This document shows, in pieces, positions 8,391 to 16,571 of a stretch of 43,252 nt of DNA. A program made the position numbers and the translations under genes. The notes beneath the pieces are model-generated. The model searched no databases. It had not been told where the DNA came from and saw nothing but the letters and a program-made list of their open reading frames with translations. Source of the DNA: Caldilineaceae bacterium bin5 (GTDB lineage Bacteria; Chloroflexota; Anaerolineae; Caldilineales; Caldilineaceae); assembly GCA_002238445.1 (NCBI GenBank), contig MPML01000039.1:1-43252 (forward strand). Direction: 5' to 3'. Each line of letters opens with the position of its first letter. Position 1 is the first letter of the stretch.

Positions 8391-8975
8391 ATGATTCTTT
8401 CTTTGCCTGTCGCGCTGGCGCTGGCCCTGCTGCTGGCGCTGTTGGGCGGCCTGCTGTTGTGGCTGGGACGCCGCCAACGGCAGAGCAGCGGTTTGCCGGC
8501 GGGCACGGTGCTGTACCAGGACACTGAAGAGATGGAGGTGCCGGAACGTCCGCTGCGCAGCCGGCGCTATGGGCTGGTGGGGCGGCCGGATTATCTGATG
8601 CGGACGCGCGAGCGGGGCAGGCGCTACGTTGTGCCGGTGGAGGTGAAGAGCCGGGCGAGGCCGGCTCGGCCGTACGATAGTCACATTTTGCAGTTAGCGG
8701 CGTACTGTCTGCTGGTTGAGGATAATTTCGACGCTGCGCCCCCTTACGGTCTGCTGCGCTATGCAGACGCTACGTTGCAGATCCCTTTCACAGACGAACT
8801 GCGCGGTCGGGTGCTGGATACGGCGGCGGAGATCCGGCAGGCGCGGCGGGGGGGGGGGGGGGGGAGGGGGCCCGATCAACCGCGGGGGGGGGAGGGTGGC
8901 AGGAGGCATGATGAACCGCGGCGGTGCGCGGGCTGCGGGTATCGGTCTGCTTGTGGGGGGGAGGCTCTTGTTTAG
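8391..8975 (+). CDS. Membrane-anchored Cas4/Dna2-like (DUF83) PD-(D/E)XK nuclease with poly-G tract
   Basis: The 194-residue protein begins with a transmembrane helix (about 3-25) and continues with a RecB/Cas4-type nuclease core: GRPDYL with Asp67, VPVEVKSR with Glu84 and Lys86, and QLAAYCLL giving the Q-x-x-x-Y motif at 101-105. A C-terminal Cys cluster C179-x2-C182-x5-C188 matches the iron-sulfur ligands of Cas4. The N-terminal Cys of classical Cas4 is absent, replaced by the membrane helix. No CRISPR array or cas gene is nearby, so a CRISPR role is unlikely. Between nuclease core and Cys cluster the frame runs through 17 consecutive G; one base more or less would remove the cluster. Confidence 0.83.
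   Translation: MILSLPVALALALLLALLGGLLLWLGRRQRQSSGLPAGTVLYQDTEEMEVPERPLRSRRYGLVGRPDYLMRTRERGRRYVVPVEVKSRARPARPYDSHILQLAAYCLLVEDNFDAAPPYGLLRYADATLQIPFTDELRGRVLDTAAEIRQARRGGGGGRGPDQPRGGEGGRRHDEPRRCAGCGYRSACGGEALV
8848..8864. repeat. Homopolymer run of 17 G inside the Cas4-like gene
   Basis: Seventeen uninterrupted G residues, then A and five more G, lie in frame and encode a glycine-rich linker. A second run of eight or more G follows within 30 bp. Such tracts are prone to slipped-strand change and to sequencing or assembly error. Confidence 0.95.
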
Positions 8976-8998
8976 GGGTTTTGGTTCTTAGTGAATTG

Positions 8999-9218
8999 CA
9001 ACGGCAACACCTTTTGTCCACGAAGGGCCACGAAGGGCCGCGAAGGACCACGAAGAACTGCAACTGCAGAACTGCAACACCTTTTGTCCACGGAGGACAC
9101 GGAGAACTGCAACTGCAGAACTGCAACGGCAACACCTTTTGTCCACGAAGGACCGCGAAGGGCCACGAAGAACTGCAACGGCAACTTCAGGAACGGCAAC
9201 GGCAGAACAGCGCGAGCC
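8999..9218. repeat. Low-complexity array A (TTTGTCCACGAAGG type)
   Basis: Three copies of ACACCTTTTGTCCACGRAGG, each followed by short reiterations of ACCRCGAAG and AACTGCAACGGC, fill the gap between the Cas4-like gene and the next small gene. The same modules build a longer array at 12128-12505. No frame through it looks like protein. Confidence 0.85.
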
Positions 9219-9263
9219 GGCTGGCTGGCGGCCTTAACTGACCACTTACCACTGGAGTTACAC

Positions 9264-9521
9264 ATGAACACAGTCGGGGAAAAACTGCTCGACCTGCACT
9301 TGTCCGGCGCGACGATCATCGAACGCGGCTACCGCACGATTCCACCCGACTGGTTCGTCGACGCTAATGACCGCGAGGGCCATGTGCAGTCGTGGACCGA
9401 ATGCTTTCCCGGCGTGCCGCAGAACCCGGTCATCTTCCTCGAGGATTCGACCGAATGGGGGGCGACGCTGTTCCCGGACCGCAGGTACCCATACCAGTGG
9501 TCAGTAATCAATATTTGGTGA
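9264..9521 (+). CDS. Hypothetical protein, 85 aa
   Basis: This short reading frame starts at ATG 9264 with GGAG 6 nt upstream and encodes a soluble protein rich in Trp, Pro and acidic residues (PPDWFVDANDREGHVQSW, TEWGATLFPDRRYPYQW). I do not recognise a family. The good ribosome binding site and balanced composition favour a real gene. It follows low-complexity array A and is followed by about 270 bases with no gene, containing copies of CCACTTRCCACTGG also seen just upstream of its start. Confidence 0.6.
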   Translation: MNTVGEKLLDLHLSGATIIERGYRTIPPDWFVDANDREGHVQSWTECFPGVPQNPVIFLEDSTEWGATLFPDRRYPYQWSVINIW

Positions 9522-9796
9522 TCAGTTACGGTCGCCAGCTCGCTCACTAGCTGGATGCAGTTCACTGGCCACTTGCCACTGGTAACTGACAATTGGTGTT
9601 GGCGGCGCGGAGGCGGGATCTGGGTTGTCGGTGCGGTCTGTCACGGCTTCTCCTTGTATCGAGGCCCGCGCTGGCCAAGCCGGGCGTGCGGGGCATGGTG
9701 GGGTATATCAGGTGGCCGCTCTAGCCGATGCGGGTCGGGGGCGCCGACTCCGCGGATGCGCTCAGATTGAGGTCCGCTCAGGATCTGGACTGGTGG

Positions 9797-10192
9797 TCAG
9801 TCCCATGCGCCTGACTGGCAATCGGTTACTCCCTTCTCCAGAAGATCGATAATCAGGTGTGTCTCTTCCCTTTCTTCCGGGACGAAGACAAAAGATATGA
9901 GGTACCACTCGATTGCAGCAACCTCGCTAGCGGTCCAGCGCTGCAGTTCTTCGGGAGTCGCCTCGGACATAAAACAGTCCCGAAGTTCAAGAATTGCGTT
10001 CTTGTATTGCTCCTCTGAGATATCGGCATCGTTCGTAATCGAGAAATCTATCTCGGCGAAGAGCGACGCAAAATCATCCAGGCTGGCCTACATTTGTGGC
10101 GTGGGGACAGGCGTTGGCGGCTCTTCGGTTGGGATGGGAACACATGCGGTGAGCAGTAGCGCGAGACTGGCAATCAGCAGATTCCTGGACAT
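9797..10192 (-). pseudogene. ACVPIP-type lipoprotein, family B, interrupted by a stop codon
   Basis: From ATG at 10192 the frame reads a clean lipoprotein signal, MSRNLLIASLALLLTAC with lipobox Cys17, then VPIPTEEPPTPVPTPQM, and is stopped by TAG at 10088-10090 (codon 35). The same frame stays open beyond the stop for 96 residues (ASLDDFASLFAEIDFSITND and onwards) to a TGA at 9797. The part after the stop is similar to the lipoprotein at 13935-14366 around FA-x-I-x-x-S and the EL-x-x-C motif. I call it a nonsense-interrupted gene; the intact upstream part would yield only a 34-residue secreted peptide. Confidence 0.75.
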
Positions 10193-10424
10193 GGTTCTGT
10201 CTCCTCAGGTTTCATCGAAATTGGAGTCTCCCAATGGTTCATCGCGCGGGCAATGGCTGAGCGAGGACTTACGGCCCAAGCAGACGTTTCAGCGTGAAGA
10301 CAAGAAAATGAGAATCACAGTCAACGCCAGGTCAGCGGCGATAAACTCCAGGAAAGAGGAACACTGGAGGTTCCTTCCCGTGAGGGTTAGTCGTTACCAA
10401 TCGCGGCGGTTTTGTTTATGTACT

Positions 10425-10880
10425 TTAGTAGCTACGTGAGAAAACCAAGATCTTCCAGCCCTTAGCCAACACGAAAGTGATGGCAGCCAGTGTCGGGAGT
10501 GAGAGGAAAATCAACTGGGCAAACAACACAATGCAACTCGACTCATTGATGTAATAGCCATCACCTTCACAATTTAAGAGCCCATAATCCAGGATCCGCA
10601 ACAGGGCATTCACCACGGCCGGTATCAGCAGGATTGTCGAAAAGACCGCAATTCGATCCCGTTTATCGGCGAGCTTGACGTAGGGAATGACAGCTGCCAA
10701 AACCGTCGCCAAAATCAGGATATGAAGGACAAAAAAACCCATATCGCAAACGAAAAGGATCTGTCTGAATGATCCACTACAATCTATATTGTCCAGTCCC
10801 AAGACGACGAATCTGAATATCGCGCAGAGAACGACGATCAGAATGACCCGCGAGACAGTTGTTCTTCCGAACCGATTCAT
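10425..10880 (-). CDS. Hypothetical four-helix integral membrane protein, 151 aa
   Basis: The protein has four hydrophobic segments: about residues 10-28, 47-67, 77-97 and 118-139. They are joined by short polar loops with several Cys residues (IDCSGSF, LLNCEGDGYYINESSC) on what would be one side of the membrane, suggesting possible disulfides. No family is recognised. It starts with ATG at 10880 and lies between two decayed or intact ACVPIP-type lipoprotein genes on the same strand. About 230 bases downstream of it, towards 10200, contain no clear gene. Confidence 0.65.
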   Translation of the reverse strand: MNRFGRTTVSRVILIVVLCAIFRFVVLGLDNIDCSGSFRQILFVCDMGFFVLHILILATVLAAVIPYVKLADKRDRIAVFSTILLIPAVVNALLRILDYGLLNCEGDGYYINESSCIVLFAQLIFLSLPTLAAITFVLAKGWKILVFSRSY

Positions 10881-11044
10881 GTCTCAACCCCTTTTCTTTG
10901 GTCTCAGTTCCCGCTGGTCTGGCTTCCCTGGACGTCCCTCATTCCAGCACTTCGCAGAACAGTCTCGTACATGGCGCGTCGGTCTCGGTCAAGACGACCT
11001 GGCCGCCGCCGTGCACCTAGCGGCTGCGGTCGGAACTGGTCGAT

Positions 11045-11163
11045 TGAGTCGGCGACTGTCAGAAGATCGACAGTTAGGTGCACCTCTCCTCAACCGACCG
11101 AGGCGACCACGGAAAATATGAGATACCTCTCTGAAGCAGCTATCTCCCCAGCGCTGCAGTTGA
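11045..11163 (-). pseudogene. Fragment of a family B lipoprotein
   Basis: The minus strand here can be aligned with the 3' part of the gene at 9797-10192. EIAASERYLIFSVVASVG, stop, GEVHLTVDLL corresponds to EVAAIEWYLISFVFVPEERE and THLIIDLLE of that copy, and the DNA shares blocks such as AGCGCTGCAGTT and AGAAGATCGA. It carries a frameshift and a stop, has no signal peptide and no start. It is evidence of an older duplication in this lipoprotein cluster. Confidence 0.65.
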
Positions 11164-11180
11164 TTGCTTTAGCTTCATAT

Positions 11181-11909
11181 TCAACCCGATTGGCACGGCA
11201 CGTAATCGCGATTAACATGCATCGTCGTTGGAAACTCGGACTGGATGTTCGAGAAAAAGAGCGCGGACTGGTCGGTGATGCCGGGGATTGGGCCCACTAG
11301 AGTCAGCGTGTTGTCCTGATCGGAGATCATCACATCGACCTTGTTTTCCAGTTGCGTATATGGCACGCCTTCCCCATCTTCTCCCTCATCCTCTTCCAGA
11401 TTTTCGTAGATAGCTGGGTCGAATTCCAATACGGCGGCAAGAAAAAGCATGGTTGAGGCTTCGGTCGCCTCTTGCGTAGGCCTCTCCCAGGTGAAAACGG
11501 AGGCAAGAGCATAATCAGTCCTAGGGAATTCATCATCGGGAGAATATTCAAGGCTGATAAACACGACCAAGGTGTATTCCGCTCGGGTGACTTTCGCGTC
11601 CTCTGTGCTGAGATCCAGTTCTTCGGGAATGTCACGGAGGTGAAAAGTCGCGAACAAGGTTTCGCCATCCAGATCGGAGCTCACGCCGACAATATCCACG
11701 TAATCGGGCAATTCGTCTGAAATCGGCGCCTCTACGCTTTGCCCTGGCAGCATGACTAATTGACCTTCGAAACACTCGTTGTCATATGGTGACGCTTGTG
11801 GCGATGCTTCTGTTTTGGGCGGCTCCTGCGGTATGGGCACACAGGCGGTGAGTAGTAGCGCGGCAATCGCGACGATCACGCGGAAGAGGCTACGATGCCT
11901 GGCAATCAT
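11181..11909 (-). CDS. ACVPIP-type lipoprotein, family A
   Basis: This 242-residue lipoprotein has signal peptide and lipobox LLTAC (Cys23) followed by VPIPQEPP. Its exported domain shares spaced motifs with the protein at 15246-15941: G-x-S near residue 57, PDYVDIVG, LDGETLFATFHLRDIPE, NTLTLVGPIPGIT and the terminal RDYVPC. The two are paralogs of a family I do not recognise. Two Cys residues, one shortly after the lipobox region and one four residues from the end, are conserved in both and could form a disulfide. Surface attachment to the membrane is expected; the function is unknown. ATG at 11909 gives a normal signal peptide. Confidence 0.8.
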   Translation of the reverse strand: MIARHRSLFRVIVAIAALLLTACVPIPQEPPKTEASPQASPYDNECFEGQLVMLPGQSVEAPISDELPDYVDIVGVSSDLDGETLFATFHLRDIPEELDLSTEDAKVTRAEYTLVVFISLEYSPDDEFPRTDYALASVFTWERPTQEATEASTMLFLAAVLEFDPAIYENLEEDEGEDGEGVPYTQLENKVDVMISDQDNTLTLVGPIPGITDQSALFFSNIQSEFPTTMHVNRDYVPCQSG

Positions 11910-12127
11910 ACGTCTGTCCTTTCGTTGCCTGGCTCCAATTGCCGCTGCAGAACCAGTATCAGTTCGACCAGGTCCTCTTGGTCTAATCGCTTTCGTTGCT
12001 CGCGGTCTAACTGAACTAACTTGCTCGTATAACCTTCTTCATTGCACCTGAGATTAGGTGCGCGCGAGCTTTCTGTTCACTATACGTTGACAGCTTCTAT
12101 CAGCATAATGGTTGCGTAGTTACGTTC

Positions 12128-12505
12128 TTGGTGAACTGCAAGGTCAGAACCGTTTGTCCACGGAGGACACGGAGGGCCGCGGAGAACGGCAACGGCAACA
12201 CCCTTTTCCACGAAGGGCCGCGAAGAACGTCAACTGCAACTTCAGGAACTGCAACGGCAGAACGGTAACGGCAGAACGGTAACGGCAGAACGGCAACGTC
12301 AACACCTTTTGTCCACGGAGGACACGGAGGGCCACGGAGAACTGCAGCGGCAACACCTTTGTCCACGAAGGACACGGAGGACTACGGAGAACTGCACCGG
12401 CAACACCTTTGTCCACGGAGGGCCACGAAGAACGTTAACTGCAGAACTGCAACGGCTACGCCTTTTGTCCACGAAGGGCCGCTAAGGGCCAAGAAGAACA
12501 CCTTT
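12128..12505. repeat. Low-complexity array B (TTTGTCCACGAAGG type)
   Basis: Six imperfect copies of CACCTTTTGTCCACGRAGG, with ACACGGAGGRCC and GCCGCGAAGAAC reiterations and runs of AACGGCAACGGC or CAGAACGGTAACGG, occupy the gap between two minus-strand genes. It shares all its modules, including AACTTCAGGAACNGCAACGG, with array A at 8999-9218. It is non-coding as far as I can see. Confidence 0.85.
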
Positions 12506-12649
12506 CTCAGTCCGCGAGGAAAACGTATTGGAGATGACGCAGACCGCGGTCGCCGACCACGCGGGGCAAACGAGATAGGGTTGGATTCCGCCTTCAGGTG
12601 ACCTGTGCATGGATTATTTTGAACAGGATGCTCCAACTATCAGCGAAAC

Positions 12650-13042
12650 CTAGTGTTTTATTGCAGTGGCTACGCAAATTGCCAGAACAAAGTACATGAC
12701 CATAGACAGGAAGCCTGCCCAAATCTTGGCAGGCTCTTCGGGCCATCCGTAGTATCTGATTATCGAATCGAGTGAAAGGTATTCTATGGTTATTGCTACG
12801 ACAATTATTGCGATTGAGAGGGAGATGGCGAGTCGTTTTCTGATTCGTGGTTGGAAGAGCCAGATTGAATCCCACTTACTGGACACAGTTGGGTCGAACT
12901 CTTTTGTATAGTCCACTCTCCATCCCAAAGAATTTTTCAATTGTGGGTCGGGTTCTCTGCAATGGGGGCAATGTTGCAGCTTGAACGGAATTTTTCTGCC
13001 GCACGCTTTACAGTTGGAGAAGTTGCCCGTACCGATCAACAT
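12650..13042 (-). CDS. Zinc-ribbon membrane protein
   Basis: The N-terminus carries a zinc ribbon with two knuckles, C11-x2-C14 and C25-x2-C28 (CKACGRKIP, CPHCREPDP). A linker of about 40 residues and two membrane helices (about 72-92 and 108-128) follow, so the ribbon should face the cytosol. This layout is common among small bacterial proteins of unknown role. ATG at 13042 is the only start before the ribbon. It stands alone between array B and a short gene fragment. Confidence 0.72.
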   Translation of the reverse strand: MLIGTGNFSNCKACGRKIPFKLQHCPHCREPDPQLKNSLGWRVDYTKEFDPTVSSKWDSIWLFQPRIRKRLAISLSIAIIVVAITIEYLSLDSIIRYYGWPEEPAKIWAGFLSMVMYFVLAICVATAIKH

Positions 13043-13076
13043 TTATTCTGTCTGGAATGGGTTTGAAGCCAAAGGG

Positions 13077-13232
13077 CTATGCCCCCTCGCTCTTTTCGGA
13101 AGTCAGAGCTTCCATTTCTCTTTCCAGTGCTCGCAGCCTTTGTTCCCTGGGATCAGGCATTCCCACGCCCCATTGTGCCAGTTTGATACCTTGACGCAGG
13201 GTGGTTTCTACGGCACTTAGGGACTTATACGC
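13077..13232 (-). pseudogene. Possible 3' fragment of a gene
   Basis: The minus strand contains a 51-codon stretch that reads like protein: KSLSAVETTLRQGIKLAQ, then WGVGMPDPREQRLRALERE and an acidic end, terminating at TAG 13077. It has no ATG, GTG or TTG at its beginning and a TAA precedes it. It could be the remains of a larger gene or a frameshifted end of something lost. No family is recognised. Confidence 0.35.
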
Positions 13233-13306
13233 TTAACTTCACAAGATTTGGCCCGCCCTAACGAAACTCTAAGGTGTATAGTGTATGGGCTGAAAGGGTG
13301 CTAACG

Positions 13307-13516
13307 TCAATCGCGAAGTCGTCCTTTGCGCTCTCTACGTTCATAACGGTTTAGGGGCTTACCAAACAAAAAGTCTTCATGCCTCGTCCAGCCCGAATCT
13401 CGTTTTTTTTGCGGTAACCGGAACAGTGCCCGCAGAAAACGTATCCCCACACTAACAAGAATCATGTAACAAAAGAAGAACGCGACGAGCACGACGATCG
13501 GAATGATAAGTTCCAT
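13307..13516 (-). CDS. Small single-helix membrane protein, 69 aa
   Basis: The ATG at 13516 has GGAG 10 nt upstream. Residues 2-28 form a strongly hydrophobic helix and the remaining 40 are highly basic (RLPQKKRDSGWTRHEDF, RYERRERKGRLRD), so the tail should be cytosolic. No family recognised; the ribosome binding site and clear topology support a real gene. Confidence 0.6.
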   Translation of the reverse strand: MELIIPIVVLVAFFFCYMILVSVGIRFLRALFRLPQKKRDSGWTRHEDFLFGKPLNRYERRERKGRLRD

Positions 13517-13635
13517 ATTTGCGTTTCTCCTGAAGTGGCATTGTGACGAACGTCAATTTACCTCACTCTCGCCTTCATGTCCATAGCGCGGGCAGTGGTA
13601 TAGGTCTGCGCCTTCGGGCAATTCGTGGACTAGAG

Positions 13636-13927
13636 GTAACTACTAAGCCATATCCAGCACCTGTGTGGAGCAGACCTTCAGTCACGCCGTCATTCGGGCT
13701 ATCTCATCGTGTACTCGTTGGTCGCCGCCACCTTGGACGGGACGCACCGGTGGAAATGCGGCGTACGGTGGACGGGGCATGTTTTTGTAGGGGGGCGTTG
13801 CGGGGGCGCAGCCCCTGCACAAGGGAGGGCCGAAGGCCCGACCGCTCAAATTACAACAGTGTGGGAAGAAAGAACATCTTTGCTCGCCTCGATCAGGGTT
13901 GCGAGTCAGTTGCGGCTGAGTCGTTAC
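13636..13927. mobile_element. MITE, copy 2, full length (292 bp)
   Basis: This element has the same length as copy 3 at 38068-38359 and is similar to it throughout. It begins GTAACTACTAAGCC and ends GGCTGAGTCGTTAC, whose reverse complement GTAACGACTCAGCC matches the left end, so these are terminal inverted repeats. The core carries the hairpins GGGGGCGCAGCCCC and GGGCCGAAGGCCC. Flanking 8-mers (GACTAGAG and AGTAGATC) do not match, so no target duplication is evident. Its right end lies 7 bp from the stop codon of the lipoprotein gene at 13935. It encodes no transposase and would need one in trans. Confidence 0.85.
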
Positions 13928-13934
13928 AGTAGAT

Positions 13935-14366
13935 CTAGAAATCGCGACACCTTTCTATGGCCCAGCCAATTTCTTGAAGAAGCTTGTCCTCTCTGCTGTC
14001 GTCGTCAGCGTTGTAAAGTCTATCCAGCTTCCCGTCCTTAACGTCTTGCTCACGCTTAGCAAGCGCAGATGCGTGGACTGAGCCTATCATGTATATGAGG
14101 ATCCTTTCTGTCTCTTTGTCGGTAAAGGATTGTTTGAAAGCAATCGGGGGCTGATAAAGGCAGGTTTCCAGTTCGGCCAGGCGATAGTACAGCTCGTCTG
14201 AGTTCTTGACGGAATGTATTTTCGCTAACGCACTGGATAGACTTTTCAGATCTATTACTGTCTCTAACACAGTTTCTAACGCGGGCGTTGGCGGCCGTTC
14301 CTGTGGAATGGGAACACAGGCAGACATAACGACAATCGCAAGCAGGACGGGCAAGAGTCTAAGCAT
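13935..14366 (-). CDS. ACVPIP-type lipoprotein, family B
   Basis: This is a 143-residue lipoprotein with signal MLRLLPVLLAIVVMSAC (Cys17) and then VPIPQERPPTP. The exported part is mostly helical (LKSLSSALAKIHSVKNSDEL, LAELETCLYQ, WAIERCRDF) and is similar to the interrupted gene at 9797-10192. One Cys in the middle and one near the end could pair. It is the only intact family B member here. Membrane-anchored and exported; no function can be assigned. Confidence 0.75.
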   Translation of the reverse strand: MLRLLPVLLAIVVMSACVPIPQERPPTPALETVLETVIDLKSLSSALAKIHSVKNSDELYYRLAELETCLYQPPIAFKQSFTDKETERILIYMIGSVHASALAKREQDVKDGKLDRLYNADDDSREDKLLQEIGWAIERCRDF

Positions 14367-14760
14367 GGTTTATCTTTCTGTGTGTGAGAGAGGCCGAATT
14401 GTTGTCAAGAATCTGAGATTTCTGATGATAGTCCAGGCCCGATTGTGAAAACGATGATGTCAGCCAATAGGTTCCTCATAGTGAGCGACGACCGGCGGCG
14501 CCGGACCCGGGATCTGACTGCACTGCTTGCGTCCCTCCCTGGCGATTTCGGGTTGTACGGCCCGACTATACCCTTTGCGGCGAAATTGGAGCAAAATTGA
14601 CACGAAAAAAAGATGGGAGAGGGCTGAATTGACACGGTTCTAACATACGGGTGGCATATAATAGTCGCAGGGGGGATTCACCCAAAGGAGGGAGACATGC
14701 GCTTGGTGTTTTCGCATAGAATCCTCCCCGTCTTTCGTCGGATAGCCGTGGCGCCGCGTC

Positions 14761-15174
14761 GTGATCCGCATCAGAAGGTCGGCGCGGATTTGTCTGAGCT
14801 TGGCAGGAGGCGCGCTTGATTTGCTTGAGAGCGTGATCGGCCAATCGAAGGACAGTCGCGTACGTATGGCTGTCAGTGCGCTTATCAGTATTATGGTTGG
14901 CATTCTGGCCCTAAGTTACCCCATCATCATTGGTGGTATTTTGGCAAGCACCTATGTGACTCTATTTGTAGGAAACCCAGTTGTCGTTGCAGGTGCAGCG
15001 CACATTTTCTCGCGCAGCGGCAACAAACGCTCTTTGCCGGGGATCATTTTGGGCGTGATCTACATCATCTTAAGTGCGGCCGTCATCTTCAACTCGCTCA
15101 TTACTCAGGCAGTGATTGTCCTGCTGTTACCATTCTTGGGTATTTCCAGCCGGCGGTTCCAGCGTGTTCCCTAA
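14761..15174 (+). CDS. DUF308/HdeD-like small membrane protein
   Basis: The protein contains hydrophobic segments RMAVSALISIMVGILALSYP, IIIGGILASTYVTLFVGN, PGIILGVIYIILSAAVIF and a last helix near the C-terminus. The pattern of a short helix, the GILAL-x-x-P motif and a G-x-x-x-I-F region resembles half of an HdeD/DUF308 protein. The start is uncertain: GTG at 14761 gives a basic leader, whereas ATG at 14866 would begin at the first helix and is closer to family length; neither has a strong ribosome binding site. A well-initiated lipoprotein gene follows on the same strand 71 nt downstream. Confidence 0.6.
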   Translation: MIRIRRSARICLSLAGGALDLLESVIGQSKDSRVRMAVSALISIMVGILALSYPIIIGGILASTYVTLFVGNPVVVAGAAHIFSRSGNKRSLPGIILGVIYIILSAAVIFNSLITQAVIVLLLPFLGISSRRFQRVP

Positions 15175-15245
15175 CTTACAGCGTTCAACCGTATCCATGT
15201 TCTCTTCGAAGTCCGGTGAAGGTCCAACCGATTAGGAGGGTTACT

Positions 15246-15941
15246 ATGTTTAGGTTCGTTCTGATTTCAGGACTCGTATTGCTCACCGCGGCTTGCGTAC
15301 CGATACCGCCACTGGAAACAGTGGCGATCCTAGAGCCGGAAACGATGGAGCAATCTGCTGATTGCTTCTACAATGAAATCTTGCACATCAGTCCTGGTGA
15401 AAGCGCAGATGACGGACCGACCGCAGGTGTGCCAGACTTCCTTGATTTTCACAGGATAGAAACTGTTCTGGATGGTGAAAACCTTAAGGTCGTGTTCTAT
15501 CTGGAGGGTATCCCGGAAGGTTTCACGAAAAGCCCCCCGGCAAAAGGGGCCATTTTCGATTCCTCGGACGATTACTTCTGGATCGTCTTGATCGACGTGG
15601 AAGGTACGACTAAAGATGCAAGCGATATTCAGCAGTTTGAATACATGCTCGGCAGCTCAATATCATTGAAGCAGTTCAGAACGAAATCACCGCCTGAGTA
15701 TAAGAGCTTTGAAGAGCTATTGAGCATCAGCCTGTACAGATTCGTTCATGACAAAAAGGAGGTCCGTGAGGCAAGTTTGCACGAGACAGGAGAAGCGAAG
15801 TTCGAACTCTCTCACGAATCCAACTCCCTCACCTTAAGTGGTGAAGTTCCGGGTATAACGACCGACTCAAAACTCGAAATCTATACCGTCAATGTTCTTG
15901 ATCTTGGCGAGGAAACAGGGCACGACTATGTTTCCTGCTAG
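15246..15941 (+). CDS. ACVPIP-type lipoprotein, family A
   Basis: ATG at 15246 has AGGAGG 6 nt upstream, which decides the start. The 231-residue product has signal MFRFVLISGLVLLTAAC (Cys17), then VPIPPLE, and an exported domain paralogous to that at 11181-11909: PGESADDGPTAGVPDFLDF, LDGENLKVVFYLEGIPE, SNSLTLSGEVPGIT and terminal HDYVSC. It lies on the opposite strand from its paralog. The function is unknown; it is probably tethered to the outside of the membrane. Confidence 0.8.
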   Translation: MFRFVLISGLVLLTAACVPIPPLETVAILEPETMEQSADCFYNEILHISPGESADDGPTAGVPDFLDFHRIETVLDGENLKVVFYLEGIPEGFTKSPPAKGAIFDSSDDYFWIVLIDVEGTTKDASDIQQFEYMLGSSISLKQFRTKSPPEYKSFEELLSISLYRFVHDKKEVREASLHETGEAKFELSHESNSLTLSGEVPGITTDSKLEIYTVNVLDLGEETGHDYVSC

Positions 15942-16088
15942 GGAAATGTTGTAACCTGCGTTCTTCTTCAGGGTGACAAGCATCGTCCACGCAGACCGGA
16001 AGAATAGCCAAGCATGACTGAACCCAGCTGCTCTATAGCATGGGCCAATCTGCACAACCGTAACCCGTAAACCTGAAAGCAGACTCAC

Positions 16089-16110
16089 GCCCTCGCCTCG
16101 AGGCGAGGGC
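16089..16110. terminator. Perfect 22-bp palindrome, GC-rich
   Basis: GCCCTCGCCTC followed directly by its exact reverse complement forms an 11-bp perfect palindrome with no loop. It lies about 150 bp after the stop of the lipoprotein gene. It is not followed by a clear T-run (GGATTTCGTTTGG), so it may be a factor-dependent terminator, a protein-binding site or a repeat rather than an intrinsic terminator. Confidence 0.4.
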
Positions 16111-16322
16111 GGATTTCGTTTGGTCATTCGAGTATATAGGCCCCTTTTTTATAGTTCATCACATTATGGCGTTGCGTTCTGGATGAGTCTCCGATAATCC
16201 GATTCCGGCAAGCCTGCTGTGCGCGCCCCAAGCGTATACGCGGGTCATGTCGCGCGGGCCAAGCTTACAAATCTACCTGTGAAAAGACATGCGGCCGGCT
16301 CTGATGCAACCAGGAGTGAAAA

Positions 16323-16487
16323 ATGCCTGAAGTAACACAGGAGATGAAGGACTTTGCGAATTTCATGGAGATGTATGTTGAGCCGACAATGGCGTTCATC
16401 TACTATTTCGCCGCTTCAATCATGGGTCTGGTCAACTTCGTGATTGACGTTGCGACGCTGCTTGTGGGGCTGGCAGGGTTTGGCTAG
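16323..16487 (+). CDS. Small membrane protein, 54 aa
   Basis: ATG at 16323 is preceded by AGGAG about 6 nt upstream. The product starts MPEVTQEMKDFANFMEM, then has a hydrophobic stretch (residues about 22-52, FIYYFAASIMGLVNFVIDVA) with a break at an Asp, suggesting one long or two short membrane helices. No family recognised. A ribbon-helix-helix gene begins 84 nt further on. Confidence 0.55.
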   Translation: MPEVTQEMKDFANFMEMYVEPTMAFIYYFAASIMGLVNFVIDVATLLVGLAGFG

Positions 16488-16571
16488 CGGAACTGTCAGG
16501 GCAGACAGACGAGCTGACGGCACATTTAGAGGAACCGGCCAAGACGGGCGATTCCAATGGAATGGTGACTT

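Noticed and set aside
8391..8975. CRISPR-Cas adaptation gene cas4
   Set aside because: No repeat-spacer array or other cas gene is in the window, the first iron-sulfur Cys is missing and the protein is membrane-anchored, so it is a Cas4-like nuclease outside CRISPR.
13543..13932. Protein of about 130 aa over MITE copy 2, and similar frames over copies 1 and 3
   Set aside because: The frame is not preserved between copies, the translation is low-complexity, and the similarity is at DNA level with terminal inverted repeats, so the element is non-coding.
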